From NCBI RefSeq assembly GCF_042767895.1, contig NC_091577.1, positions 3,226,945 to 3,236,944 of the forward strand: a stretch of 10,000 nucleotides of DNA, in the 5' to 3' direction. Source of the DNA: Penaeus vannamei. Lineage: Eukaryota > Arthropoda > Malacostraca > Decapoda > Penaeidae. Each line of letters opens with the position of its first letter. Position 1 is the first letter of the stretch. Positions 1 through 9,581 of this stretch are shown here, piece by piece. The position numbers and the translations under genes were made by a program. Under the pieces are notes generated by a model. It saw only the letters and a program-made list of their open reading frames with translations, was not told the DNA's origin and made no database searches.

Positions 1-362
1 AATATAAATGGAAGCACAGAAATATGAGAAATAAGTAGGAAATAGACACAGCTGCAATAAGTGATATAAGATACAAGGACGTGGAAGTCATGCTAGACTC
101 ACTCTCAAACGGTAAGACTCATTCCGTTTGTAAACTTTGATAAGAAGTCACCTTTTGGTTATCATTATCATTATATTGTGGCTTTGTTTAATGTTCATTT
201 CCGCGTTACAAAATTTGCCTATTTTTTGTTTACAAATCGTATCCATGCATGCGATAGGGAGTGATGCATGGAAAAGTGAGTGTAATATAACAGCAACTCT
301 AGTACTAGTCAAGATACTATTCCTAGTGACGGTCATCATACTACAACTCTTTATTCCTTTAC

Positions 363-363
<1 letters not shown>
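1..363. other. Unique non-coding sequence, no gene seen
   Basis: This is AT-rich single-copy-looking sequence without a recognisable gene, RNA or transposon. Open frames on both strands here depend on the adjacent A-tract (poly-Lys or poly-Phe) and look like chance. If the minus-strand Ig exon at 1032-1173 is real, this stretch lies downstream of its splice donor and is probably intron of the same gene. A small perfect palindrome, CTAGTACTAG, sits at 299-308 and has no assigned role. Confidence 0.5.

Positions 364-405
<42 letters not shown>
364..405. repeat. 42-nt uninterrupted A-tract
   Basis: An unbroken run of about 42 A residues is preceded by CC and followed by CATGCATAC. It could be a mononucleotide microsatellite or the tail of an old retroposed copy. 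I see no AATAAA signal just upstream and no convincing target-site duplication, so the simple-repeat reading is preferred. The exact length is likely to be unstable and prone to sequencing error. Confidence 0.9.
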
Positions 406-406
<1 letters not shown>

Positions 407-479
407 ATGCATACGACACTCGCTGCTAATGATAGCAACAATAATAAAAGTCATAATGCGATTATAAGGGGATTTTCAT

Positions 480-1015
480 CTCACTCTGCTACTAATTAAT
501 GACGACGGAAGTGATGATTATTGTAATGCTGGTAATGATAATGACAGCAGTGATGATTTTAAAGATAATGGGGATGCTAATGATGATAGTAGAAACAGTA
601 ATAATAATGATAATAATAATAATGGTAATAATAATGATAATAATAGTAATAATGGTAATGATAATGTTAACAATAATAAATGTAATAATGATAATAACAA
701 TGGTGATGATATTACTAACAATAACAACATTAACAACAGTGGTAATGAAGATGATAATTATAACAGTAACAAATGGATGATGGTAATGAAAATAATAGCT
801 ATAATAATAAAAGTAATAACAACAGCATTGCTAATGTTATAGCTGGTGCTAATAACCCAACAAATAAAAATAAGAATAAGAATTTGAATAAGAATAATGA
901 GACCAACAATAAGAATAAGGAGTGTGCCAAAACTAAACCTGAGACCCACAGGAACAACAACAACAATGACGATAACCCAATAACAACAGAATCAATAAAA
1001 AAAAACACATAACAG
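480..1015. repeat. Degenerate AAT/GAT trinucleotide-rich tract
   Basis: The plus strand is a long cryptic repeat built from AAT, GAT, ATG and AAC triplets in shifting phase, with the base G mostly in ATG, GAT and GGT triplets. Frames through it translate to runs of Asn/Lys or Ile/Met, which are artefacts of the composition. It looks like an old, mutated trinucleotide microsatellite. It ends only about 17 bases from the splice donor of the Ig exon, so it probably lies in the following intron. Confidence 0.75.
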
Positions 1016-1025
1016 GACTCCTCCC

Positions 1026-1031
1026 ACTTAC
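1026..1031 (-). other. Splice donor of the Ig exon
   Basis: On the minus strand the exon end reads TTGG followed by GTAAGT, a perfect match to the GTAAGT donor consensus. It interrupts a codon after its first base (phase 1), the usual phase at Ig-domain boundaries. Coding resemblance to Ig domains stops at this point, which supports it as a real boundary. Confidence 0.8.
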
Positions 1032-1173
1032 CCAACACGGTCATAATGGCACTGTCCGTCTCGGTTCTGAAGGAAGGGTGTTCTGCTATGACCTCACACT
1101 TGTACTCGCCCGTGGCAGCTGAGGTCATGCTGGTGATGCTGAGAGTCACTTGACGGTCAGTGCGGGACACCTC
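1032..1173 (-). CDS. Internal exon: C-terminal half of an Ig domain, Beaten path (beat)-like
   Basis: This 142-nt exon encodes 47 complete codons plus one base. It contains the end of a V/I-type immunoglobulin domain: an E-strand-like VTLSI, then TGEYKCEV, which matches the F-strand G-x-Y-x-C motif with the disulphide cysteine, then AEHPSFRTETD and a G strand ending TVL. The usual Asp before the Gly is replaced by Ala-Thr. The CEV followed by A-E-x-PSF-T pattern resembles the first Ig domain of arthropod Beaten path proteins, which are neuronal surface or secreted adhesion proteins that bind Sidestep-family partners in axon guidance. It is flanked by a polypyrimidine-CAG acceptor (phase 0) and a GTAAGT donor (phase 1). 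The exon carrying the first half of the domain, with its B-strand Cys and core Trp, should lie at higher coordinates but was not found in this window, nor was the next exon towards coordinate 1. Ig domain is firm; beat-like is probable; another IgSF member is the alternative. Confidence 0.75.
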
Positions 1174-1198
1174 CTGAGAGAGAAAGAGGAGGGGGGGG
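1174..1198 (-). other. Splice acceptor and polypyrimidine tract of the Ig exon
   Basis: Read on the minus strand, a tract of 23 consecutive pyrimidines (1176-1198) leads into CAG and then the exon start GAG GTG. This is a strong acceptor and sets the exon start in the frame that gives the Ig motifs. A branch point cannot be assigned with confidence. Confidence 0.75.
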
Positions 1199-1206
1199 TG
1201 AGTATG

Positions 1207-1950
1207 TGAGGGGTTGGATGGTGGGTCTAGAACGATAACATTGCTGGCTAGAAATCTTAAAGTAAAGGTTGGAATAGTGGTTGGATAATAATGTAGGCAT
1301 GGGAATGGCATGGATAATGATGATCCTATTAATGATAACATCAAAGATGCTAATCACTATGACCGTTACTTTGCCTTTGGGGCTGAAGATGGTGACTGTG
1401 ATATTGATTATAATCATTATCAGTATGATGAATATGAAAATTAACCCAGATAATAGAAAAGATGTTAGCAATGATAGTAATGGTATTGACGCTGATAGTG
1501 AAGATAATACTGATGAAGATAAAAGCTGAGCATGATTAAGATGATAGCGATAGTAGTGATATTCATGACAATGACAATAATGTAATTACAAATACTAAGA
1601 CTTATACTGATATTAATACTAGTACAACCACTAGTACATTTTCAATGATAAAAATGATAATGACAATAGTAATAATAACAGCAAGAACAATAATAATAAT
1701 GATAATGATGATAATGATAATAAGGATGATGATAATGGTAATAAAGATAATATCAATAATGATGATAATCCTGCAAAAGATAATATTGATATTTATAGTA
1801 ATAGTAATTTATAGTAACAACGATCATAAAGATATCAATATTAATAACAATGGCAATTATAATAATAACGATCAAGATAACATCAATAATAACAACAACG
1901 ACAATGATAATAATAAAAAGAATCAGCCAATAATAGTAACTTTCGCTAAT
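1207..1950. repeat. Degenerate AAT/GAT trinucleotide-rich tract, second block
   Basis: After about 70 bases of more ordinary sequence, the same cryptic AAT/GAT/ATG composition as at 480-1015 resumes on the other side of the Ig exon. It is densest at about 1650-1920. No open frame in it has balanced composition; frames read as Ile/Met or Asn/Asp runs. It is probably the upstream intron of the Ig gene. Confidence 0.7.
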
Positions 1951-2350
1951 GTGAGAGAGAGACAAAATATAACTATTGGAAGAGGAAGAGAAATATGGGA
2001 GTAAAGAACGAGAGAAGGAGAGAGAGACAGGGGATTTGGAGAGTTGGCTAGTAGCTAAATAGAGATAGAGGCAGAGATATGGATAGATAGAGAGAGCGAC
2101 AGAAAGAGAGGGAGTTAGAAAGAGAGGAGAGTGTGAGGCTAGAGATAGAGGTGGAATGATGTGTAGAGATAGAACTTAATAAAGAGATAAATAAATAAAG
2201 AGTAAGAGGGAGTGATAATTGAGATAGAGATACTGAGAAGGAGAGAAGAGGGGGGAGGGGGATAGAGAATGACACAGAAGGGGGGAAGGAATGGAGGGAG
2301 GGAGAGAGAAAGAGAGATGTAGAGAGAAGCGAGAAGAAGAAGCAAAGAGA
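1951..2350. repeat. Purine-rich GA-type degenerate repeat
   Basis: The plus strand is mostly A and G, with many AGAGAG, GATAGA and GGGA words and no long perfect array. It appears to be a decayed (GA)n/(GATA)n region. Minus-strand frames here are Ser/Leu/Pro-rich and are composition artefacts. Confidence 0.7.
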
Positions 2351-2703
2351 CAGATAGTCATAATCATCTGTCATAACAATGTGATCAATATTAGTAGATC
2401 AGTAATAACAATCACATTACCATTACCATTAGTTATTACAAGATTACCATATATATGGTTCTAATGACTTACTCTTCGGTGAACTATATATTCCTTTCCT
2501 ATTTTTTTCGTTGCGATCTTATCTAATCTTCTCCTTCCTTCCTTTTATACTCTCTCCTTTATTTCTTCTTCCGCAAAATCCCTCATTCCCTACTTCAAGC
2601 GGTCGTTGACGCCATTAGCTAACCATCGATTCCTCTTTTCCCGTCAAAGAGCTTTTCCCCGATTTCGCCTTCAGGAACTTCTCTTCCCTCTTCTTCTTTC
2701 CTA
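2351..2703. other. Unique spacer, no gene seen
   Basis: The first part still carries remnants of the ATT/ATC trinucleotide composition (for example repeated CATTAC near 2413-2429). From about 2480 it is pyrimidine-rich unique sequence up to the next microsatellite. No coding region, RNA gene or transposon was recognised. Confidence 0.5.
2402..2459. repeat. Two short inverted repeats
   Basis: GTAATAAC at 2402-2409 pairs perfectly with GTTATTAC at 2432-2439 across a 22-nt loop. Just after it, 2446-2459 reads ACCATATATATGGT, a perfect 14-nt palindrome. Both are AT-rich and could be chance; no function is claimed. Confidence 0.5.
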
Positions 2704-3026
<323 letters not shown>

Positions 3027-3062
3027 AATGAAAGAGAGAGAGGGAAAAAATAGAGAAAGAAC

Positions 3063-3444
3063 TGTCCCAAATAAGCGACAGCAAAGAGAGAGACAGAGAG
3101 AGATGTTGTATTCAGAACGTACAATAGATTTTAGAAAGGCACTCGCATAAGCACATTTCCTGTATTCAGAGTTCCAGTTCTTCGTTCTAGCATGGAGGAT
3201 CATAATATTTGTCTGAACACGAATTTTCACCCATTGTTTCTGGTCTGTCTGCTAGCCTCTGTCTCTCGAACCCTTCTCTTTTACAGGAAACCTACATATG
3301 ATAGTATGAAATTGAACACAATAGTTGTTGTTTTTTTAACTGTAATGTTCTTTTGTTAATTACTGCGTTTTTGTTGTTGTTGTTGTTGTTTTGTACAGAA
3401 ATGATATATAACAATAGGTAATTTCATAGATGTCCCAAATAAGC
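3063..3444. repeat. Exact 14-bp direct repeat bracketing 354 bp
   Basis: TGTCCCAAATAAGC occurs at 3063-3076 and again at 3431-3444. The copies are identical over 14 bases and diverge at once on both sides. They are not simple sequence. This is the shape of a target-site duplication around an insert, but the insert ends show no inverted repeats and no A-rich or microsatellite tail next to the second copy. Confidence 0.6.
3371..3392. repeat. Short (TTG)n microsatellite
   Basis: Seven or so TTG/GTT units occur in otherwise unique sequence. The array is short and nearly perfect. Confidence 0.85.
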
Positions 3445-3471
3445 ATAAACCGCACATTAGCACATCTATAG

Positions 3472-3581
<110 letters not shown>

Positions 3582-3651
3582 CCGCAGCGCCGCCCGCCGG
3601 GTCGAGTGAGCTGTCTGGAGAACTGTCTCCCTTCTCTACTTCTCGTTCGTC

Positions 3652-3665
3652 TGGCATTATTCTGG
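3652..3665 (+). promoter_or_regulatory. SINE A box (RNA polymerase III)
   Basis: TGGCATTATTCTGG matches the outline of the tRNA D-arm A box (TGGC, a variable middle, then GG), with an expanded middle relative to the usual TGGCNNAGTGG. Divergence suggests an old or inactive copy. Confidence 0.55.
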
Positions 3666-3694
3666 TAGATTTACTTTGATCTCATTCGTCTCCG

Positions 3695-3705
3695 GGTTCG
3701 ATTCC
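3695..3705 (+). promoter_or_regulatory. SINE B box (RNA polymerase III)
   Basis: GGTTCGATTCC is an exact match to the tRNA T-arm B box consensus GGTTCGANTCC and is the strongest single piece of evidence that this element is tRNA-derived. Its start lies 43 bases after the start of the A box. Confidence 0.8.
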
Positions 3706-3870
3706 CTGTTATTTATTCTGTGTTTTATTGGCATTCCGTTTCCGGCTGAGGTGATCCCCTTTTGTCGGGGAAATGACAGGAGTTGAGATGTTGTTTGTCA
3801 TGCAAGTCATTAGTTGGGGATGGAAGCCAACCAGCGTCTATGGCGGCTATACTCCCATGCGAATAAATGA

Positions 3871-4525
<655 letters not shown>

Positions 4526-5174
4526 ATAGATAGATAGATAGACTGGTATAAAGATACATATAAAAATAGACAGATATGGTTGCTAGATACAAATGCGCGT
4601 GTGAGATCCCGTCTGTCGAAAGTGAAATCTTGGAAGGAATGGATCTCTTAAAAAGGAAGAAAAAATATTTTGTGACATCAAAGGAGAAGGAAACGCGAAG
4701 ATTGATCGCATCGAAATAAGGAGGAAAATAGATAAAATAGTGGAAAGCGAGGTCGAAATAGGGCAAGAAACGACCCTAGACCAACACAGATCTTCAGTAT
4801 GGAAATTACGTAGGGGCTGATGAGGGGGGGGGGGGAGAAAGGGGAAGAGGGAGGAGGGGAAGAAATCGGTAGAGAGGAGGACGGAGAGAGGTAAAGGAGA
4901 GGGAAAGAGGGAGGGAGGGAGGAGGGTAGCGATGGAGGTTGATGGAAGGGAATAGAGAATTGGTGGAAGAAACATAAAAAACGGACGTGATTCGAAGTTG
5001 GTATAAGGGAATGTAAAGTATTATGATAAAGAGAGCAAGACAAAGAGTTTGACAGATAAATAGAAGAATTAGACGCGCAGACAGATGACGATCGGTAGAT
5101 AGGAAAGGGAAATATGGGCAATTGAAGACTAAATACCAGAACTAAGTAGAAATAAAGACATAAATATACATATT
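4526..5174. other. Non-coding spacer with purine-rich core, no gene seen
   Basis: Unique sequence gives way to a purine-rich core at about 4800-4935 and then back to unique sequence. Minus-strand frames through it are Pro/Ser/Leu-rich and follow from the purine composition of the plus strand. No transposon or gene family was recognised. Confidence 0.5.
4811..4930 (+). repeat. G-rich tract with G-quadruplex potential
   Basis: A run of 12 G (4824-4835) is followed within 25 bases by GGGG, GGG and GGGG runs and then by repeated GGGA words to about 4925. This satisfies the four-G-run pattern for an intramolecular G-quadruplex on the plus strand. Confidence 0.75.
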
Positions 5175-5248
5175 GAGAGAGAGAGAGAGAGAGAGAGAGA
5201 AAGGGAGAGGGAGGGAGAGAAAGAGAGAGAAAGGGAGAGGGAGAGAGA

Positions 5249-5296
<48 letters not shown>
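5175..5296. repeat. (GA)n microsatellite with GGGA interruptions
   Basis: A GA array of about 120 bases is interrupted by AAGGGAGAGGGAGG-type units in its first half and is perfect in its second half. Confidence 0.95.
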
Positions 5297-5300
<4 letters not shown>

Positions 5301-5549
5301 GAATCCGGAGAGTAGATAAGGATAAACCAATACAGCCAAATATGCCATGACGCTGCCTCTGTTTGGCTTCGCTGAAAATGGCCTCATTTCTTCGTATCTG
5401 TAAACTGGATGTTGAAATGTCATAACGCGAACCGTTTCGGAATCTGACTTTTCATCTGACGTGACAAACATATTGATTCCGTGTAATATTCTGCCATCTG
5501 AGTCCGTCATAACACGGGCATTTAAGAGGATATCGTCCCGGCAAATCCA
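5297..5549. other. Unique sequence with an anonymous minus-strand open frame
   Basis: A minus-strand frame opens at an ATG at 5558 and stays open across this unique stretch before running into the (GA)n array, where it becomes a Ser-Leu run. About 90 residues are of mixed composition (Asp, Arg, Val, Met, Tyr). I do not recognise the sequence, no clear splice site ends it before the microsatellite, and the start lies inside a CCAATTGG motif. It is reported as anonymous sequence; a chance frame is more likely than a gene. Confidence 0.3.
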
Positions 5550-5659
5550 CCATTCCAATTGGTTCCATGAGTGGTGACGTCATTCTCGTTCTAGCACATC
5601 GGCCATTCCAATTGGCTGTGACGAATGATGACTTCACCGCGGTCCTCACTCGTGATTGG
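5550..5659. promoter_or_regulatory. CCAAT/CRE motif cluster in an imperfect 53-bp tandem duplication
   Basis: CCATTCCAATTGG occurs exactly twice (5550-5562 and 5603-5615). Each copy is followed at the same distance by a CRE-type site: TGACGTCA at 5575-5582, the full palindromic consensus, and the variant TGACTTCA at 5629-5636. A third inverted CCAAT core, GATTGG, is at 5654-5659. CCAATTGG contains an NF-Y core on both strands, and paired NF-Y and CREB/ATF sites are typical of proximal promoters. No TATA box or initiator is certain, and no gene start is recognised on either side, so direction is unknown. Confidence 0.5.
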
Positions 5660-6285
5660 TCAGAACTATACACACACCCCTAAAAACAGCATAAATATGA
5701 TAAAAATCGCCACATTTCCTGTTATTTTTTTTTCATTCATCCCACAATATCACGTTGCGATAAGAAAACGAGGGGAAATAAGTGTATACAGCGAGGGGAA
5801 ATTGCTGATAAGAGATGATATACGATTCGTGGGACAGAAGAGAGACGATAAAGAGAGCGACGAAAAAGGAGATTCTCGAAAAGGATGTTATGATAAAGAG
5901 GCGCGAGGAGGGAATGATAAAGAAGATATAGCGGTAGACGAAGAAGTCACAATAAAGAGTGGAAAGAAAGTAACCAAAACAAACCTGGACTAAGAGCAAA
6001 TAAAAGAAACGCAAGAAAATGTACATTAGTGAAAACGAGAAACAAAAAGAGAGAAGAAAGAAAAAGACTAACGTCAATAAACGAAGAATAATGACATAAT
6101 ACAATCAATTTCGGGGTGACATCAAATTCCAATAAATATCATCCTTAAAAAAATCAGACACGATACTTATTCAGGACAGAAAAGATGCTGCAATATGGTC
6201 GAAAATCCGGGCAAACGTCATAGAATAAAGCAACTTTATTGTTGATAATTTATTGATCTTTCTCGCTTTCTTTCGCTCTCCCATC

Positions 6286-6288
<3 letters not shown>
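5660..6288. other. Purine-rich non-coding stretch with GATA-type motifs
   Basis: Downstream of the CCAAT/CRE cluster, the plus strand becomes purine-rich. GATAAG occurs at 5759-5764 and 5807-5812, GATAAAG at 5847, 5892 and 5916, and a variant AATAAAG at 5951. CGAGGGGAAAT is directly repeated at 5769-5779 and 5792-5802. A plus-strand frame of 122 codons (5625-5993) is very rich in Lys, Asp and Glu and has no recognisable domain; it is probably a by-product of composition. From about 6000 to 6288 nothing is recognised. Confidence 0.4.
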
Positions 6289-7262
<974 letters not shown>

Positions 7263-7660
7263 TTAATGCCTTAGTGGCTATGTATCGGTTTACCAATAGT
7301 GTGACTGGTGCTACTTGGGCGTTCGTCTGGGCTCGCCTGCATCCTGTTCTCTATTCGACTTGCAACAGGAACAACGAATCTGTTCAACATGAATTCCACA
7401 CATCTATTCGCCTTGTATGTCAATGGTACGATGCAGATGGTAAAGCAAGGTCGCCCTGCAGATGGCTTCCTCGACGACCTACATATCTGGTTTTAAGGCA
7501 CGACGCTGTTTTGTTATCGACATCTTAGGGTGGTATGGAAAGGGAAATCAAACTTTAGGACGGTATTTGTAATGTAAAATGGCGTGTCAGTTAATGAAAA
7601 GGCAAAAGTTTAAGGTTGTAGATGGCAGTTAGGAAATTAGGGGAACGTTAGTATGTAATC
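7263..7660. other. Unique sequence, no confident gene
   Basis: Ordinary balanced-composition DNA resumes right after the (CT)n tract. Two overlapping plus-strand frames to about 7500 lack an ATG near their starts. A pyrimidine-rich stretch ending TTGCAACAG near 7368 resembles a splice acceptor and is followed by about 42 open codons to a TAA near 7494-7496. I do not recognise either product, and no good donor follows. The stretch could be a decayed mobile element or an unrecognised exon. Confidence 0.35.
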
Positions 7661-8083
7661 ATGTGGTTCTCACCTTTATCTACTGTTGTTAGACTTCATA
7701 AAAACAATGAAATATGCCCTGATTTAAAATTCACATCTTATGGCGCTAGAAGTAATGATGCACAATTTATGTCTAGAACTGCACTGAAGTCAGCAAAGCT
7801 CGATGGCAGTCACTTTTGGTTGAATGGACACATAAAACACGTAGAAAGCGTTATAGATTATGCATTAAACAACTTTTATGCGTTAAGACAACAACTAATA
7901 ATGGCGTTTGCTTACTTGCATTGGGCCAACTCCGCTACCTGCATTAACCAAGGCAAAACAAAGGAATTCTTCAGAAAGGCACGACTTGCAGGAAGAGCAA
8001 TACATGACAACCCCTTAAAGCAATGCAGGAGACACTTCGGTATATTGATCCCGCGTCAGATATGTAAGACACTTAATATCTAG
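7661..8083 (+). CDS. Anonymous 140-codon open frame, function unknown
   Basis: An ATG-to-TAG frame of 140 codons lies in the only sizeable non-repetitive island of the right half of the window. Unlike the other frames here, its predicted product has balanced composition: about 20 Lys/Arg, several Cys, Trp and His, and a fairly hydrophobic middle around residues 66-90. No domain or family is recognised and there is no clear signal peptide. It could be a terminal or internal exon: TTGTTAG at 7686-7692 resembles an acceptor, and GTAAGA at 8064-8069 resembles a donor, giving a possible 371-nt exon at 7693-8063. A transposon remnant or chance frame is equally possible. No poly(A) signal was identified just downstream. 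Confidence 0.25.
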   Translation: MWFSPLSTVVRLHKNNEICPDLKFTSYGARSNDAQFMSRTALKSAKLDGSHFWLNGHIKHVESVIDYALNNFYALRQQLIMAFAYLHWANSATCINQGKTKEFFRKARLAGRAIHDNPLKQCRRHFGILIPRQICKTLNI

Positions 8084-8650
8084 TGATGCCAATAATATAG
8101 AGGAGGCTCGAAACGGAATGCAAACAAAAAAATATGAAATAGGTTGCTGTTATATGAAATTAATTAGTCCAGATATTTGCAAAAAGTCTAAAAGATGATG
8201 AAATTGGGCGTATGTCTTGGGCTGGGCTGTGGCTGAGCGCTCACTCCTTCACAGACGGAAAAGTGGAGACAAGGCTGTGTCCAGGTCCGGGAGTCACTGC
8301 AAGCTGTCCGAATTCGCTTGAAGTGAAACAAACATGCAATGTTACTTGATGCAGCATAAAAATATGATATAGTGTGAACTTTTGTACATGAACTACTATC
8401 TATATTAAAGTAAGGTTATTATAATGTGATACCGGTAATCGGTTTTGTATGTTGACTGTTATTCTTTTTTCGAACAAATATGGATGTAGTTTTTCTAACA
8501 ATATTCAAGCATATTTTAACCTAAAAGATGTGTAGTCTGGCACTGCATATATTCCTAATGGTTATAGCTACTGTAAATGGGCCGAAATGGAGTGGATTTG
8601 ATTGGGTAATAATGCATTTGTAGTCAATAATATATCAATCAATTTCTATC
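8084..8650. other. AT-rich unique sequence, no gene seen
   Basis: This is mostly AT-rich single-copy-looking sequence with frequent stops in all frames. The only structured part is a GC-richer patch at about 8215-8335 that may be an old SINE head. Confidence 0.5.
8230..8297 (+). mobile_element. Possible diverged tRNA-SINE head
   Basis: TGGCTGAGCGC at 8230-8240 resembles a tRNA A box (TGGCNNAGTGG). GGTCCGGGAGTCAC at 8284-8297 is a loose match to a B box with an inserted base. The 54-base spacing fits a tRNA-like head. The surrounding patch is GC-richer than its AT-rich neighbours. No tail or target-site duplication was found. Confidence 0.3.
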
Positions 8651-8722
8651 TCCTTGACTCCTTTCTTTTTTCTCTCTATTCGTCTTTTTCTTTCTCTTTT
8701 TCGCTCTCGCTCGGTCTCTCTC

Positions 8723-8892
<170 letters not shown>

Positions 8893-8989
8893 TCTCTCTC
8901 TCTCTCTATTTCTTTCTCTTTCTGTATGTGTGTGTGTGTGTGTGTGCCTGTCTCTTTCTTTCTCTTTGTCTCTCTCTCTCTTTGTCTGA

Positions 8990-9082
<93 letters not shown>

Positions 9083-9098
9083 GCTCTTGCCTCGCTCT

Positions 9099-9202
<104 letters not shown>

Positions 9203-9400
9203 ACTCCTCACTTTCATTCTCTCTTTCTCTCTCTCTCTCTTTCTCTCACTCTATCTCGCTTTCTCTCTCTCATACACACACACACTCCCTGTCTCTCTGT
9301 CTCTCTTTGTCTGTCTGTATCTCTTTCTTTATCTCTCTCCCTCTCTCTCTCACGCTCTCCCCCTCGCTCTTTCTTTCTCTCAACCTCTCTCTTATCTTTA

Positions 9401-9546
9401 TTTGTACAGTTTAACTTTTCCTCCTCCATCTCTCCGTCTGCCTGTCTGTTTCTCCATCTCCCTTTTCCCTTTCATTGCCACTTCTCTAATTATTCCTCTC
9501 CTCAACCCTTTCTTCTTCACCTCATTAGTACCTTTGTTATTCCTGC
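9401..9546. other. Pyrimidine-rich unique sequence
   Basis: Sequence remains C/T-rich but is no longer an array. It contains TTTGTACAG near 9400 and scattered CTCC words. No gene or element is recognised. Confidence 0.5.
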
Positions 9547-9581
9547 CTCCCCCCCCCCTCCCCCTCCCTGCCCCCGCGCCC
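9547..9581 (-). repeat. C-rich tract: G-quadruplex candidate on the minus strand
   Basis: The plus strand has C runs of 10, 5, 3, 5 and 3 within 35 bases, separated by one to three bases. On the minus strand this gives at least four G runs with very short loops, a strong intramolecular G-quadruplex pattern; the plus strand could form an i-motif. Confidence 0.8.

Larger units (their letters stand above)
3644..3870 (+). mobile_element. tRNA-derived SINE with CA-microsatellite tail
   Basis: A tRNA-like head carries an A-box-like TGGCATTATTCTGG (3652-3665) and a near-perfect B box GGTTCGATTCC (3695-3705), spaced as in RNA polymerase III promoters. A tRNA-unrelated body follows. It includes a small hairpin, TCCCC (3755-3759) with GGGGA (3767-3771), and ends near AATAAATGATA, after which (CA)n begins directly. 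The body and tail resemble SINE tails I associate with decapod genomes; that part is recall, not a database match. The 5' end is estimated from tRNA geometry. No clear target-site duplication is visible because the 3' flank is microsatellite. Confidence 0.72.

Noticed and set aside
364..405. Poly(A) tail of a processed pseudogene or LINE
   Set aside because: No poly(A) signal upstream, no recognisable coding remnant and no clear target-site duplication.
137..499. 120-codon plus-strand frame and a matching minus-strand frame through the A-tract
   Set aside because: Length depends on the 42-nt A-tract (poly-Lys or poly-Phe); flanks have no recognisable domain or splice sites.
499..1012. Asn-rich and Ile/Met-rich open frames
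   Set aside because: They are direct translations of the degenerate AAT/GAT repeat; stop codons are merely rare in those phases.
799..1344. Treating the whole 181-codon minus frame as one gene
   Set aside because: Only 1032-1173 has Ig motifs and it is bounded by consensus splice sites; the rest is Leu/Phe-rich intron translation.
3644..3716. A functional tRNA gene
   Set aside because: The B box is perfect, but the A box has an enlarged middle, no paired acceptor stem is visible, and the sequence continues into a SINE body with a microsatellite tail.
5142..5558. 138-codon minus-strand gene next to the CCAAT/CRE cluster
   Set aside because: The start lies inside a CCAATTGG motif, the last third is (GA)n translation, and no family is recognised; kept only as anonymous sequence.
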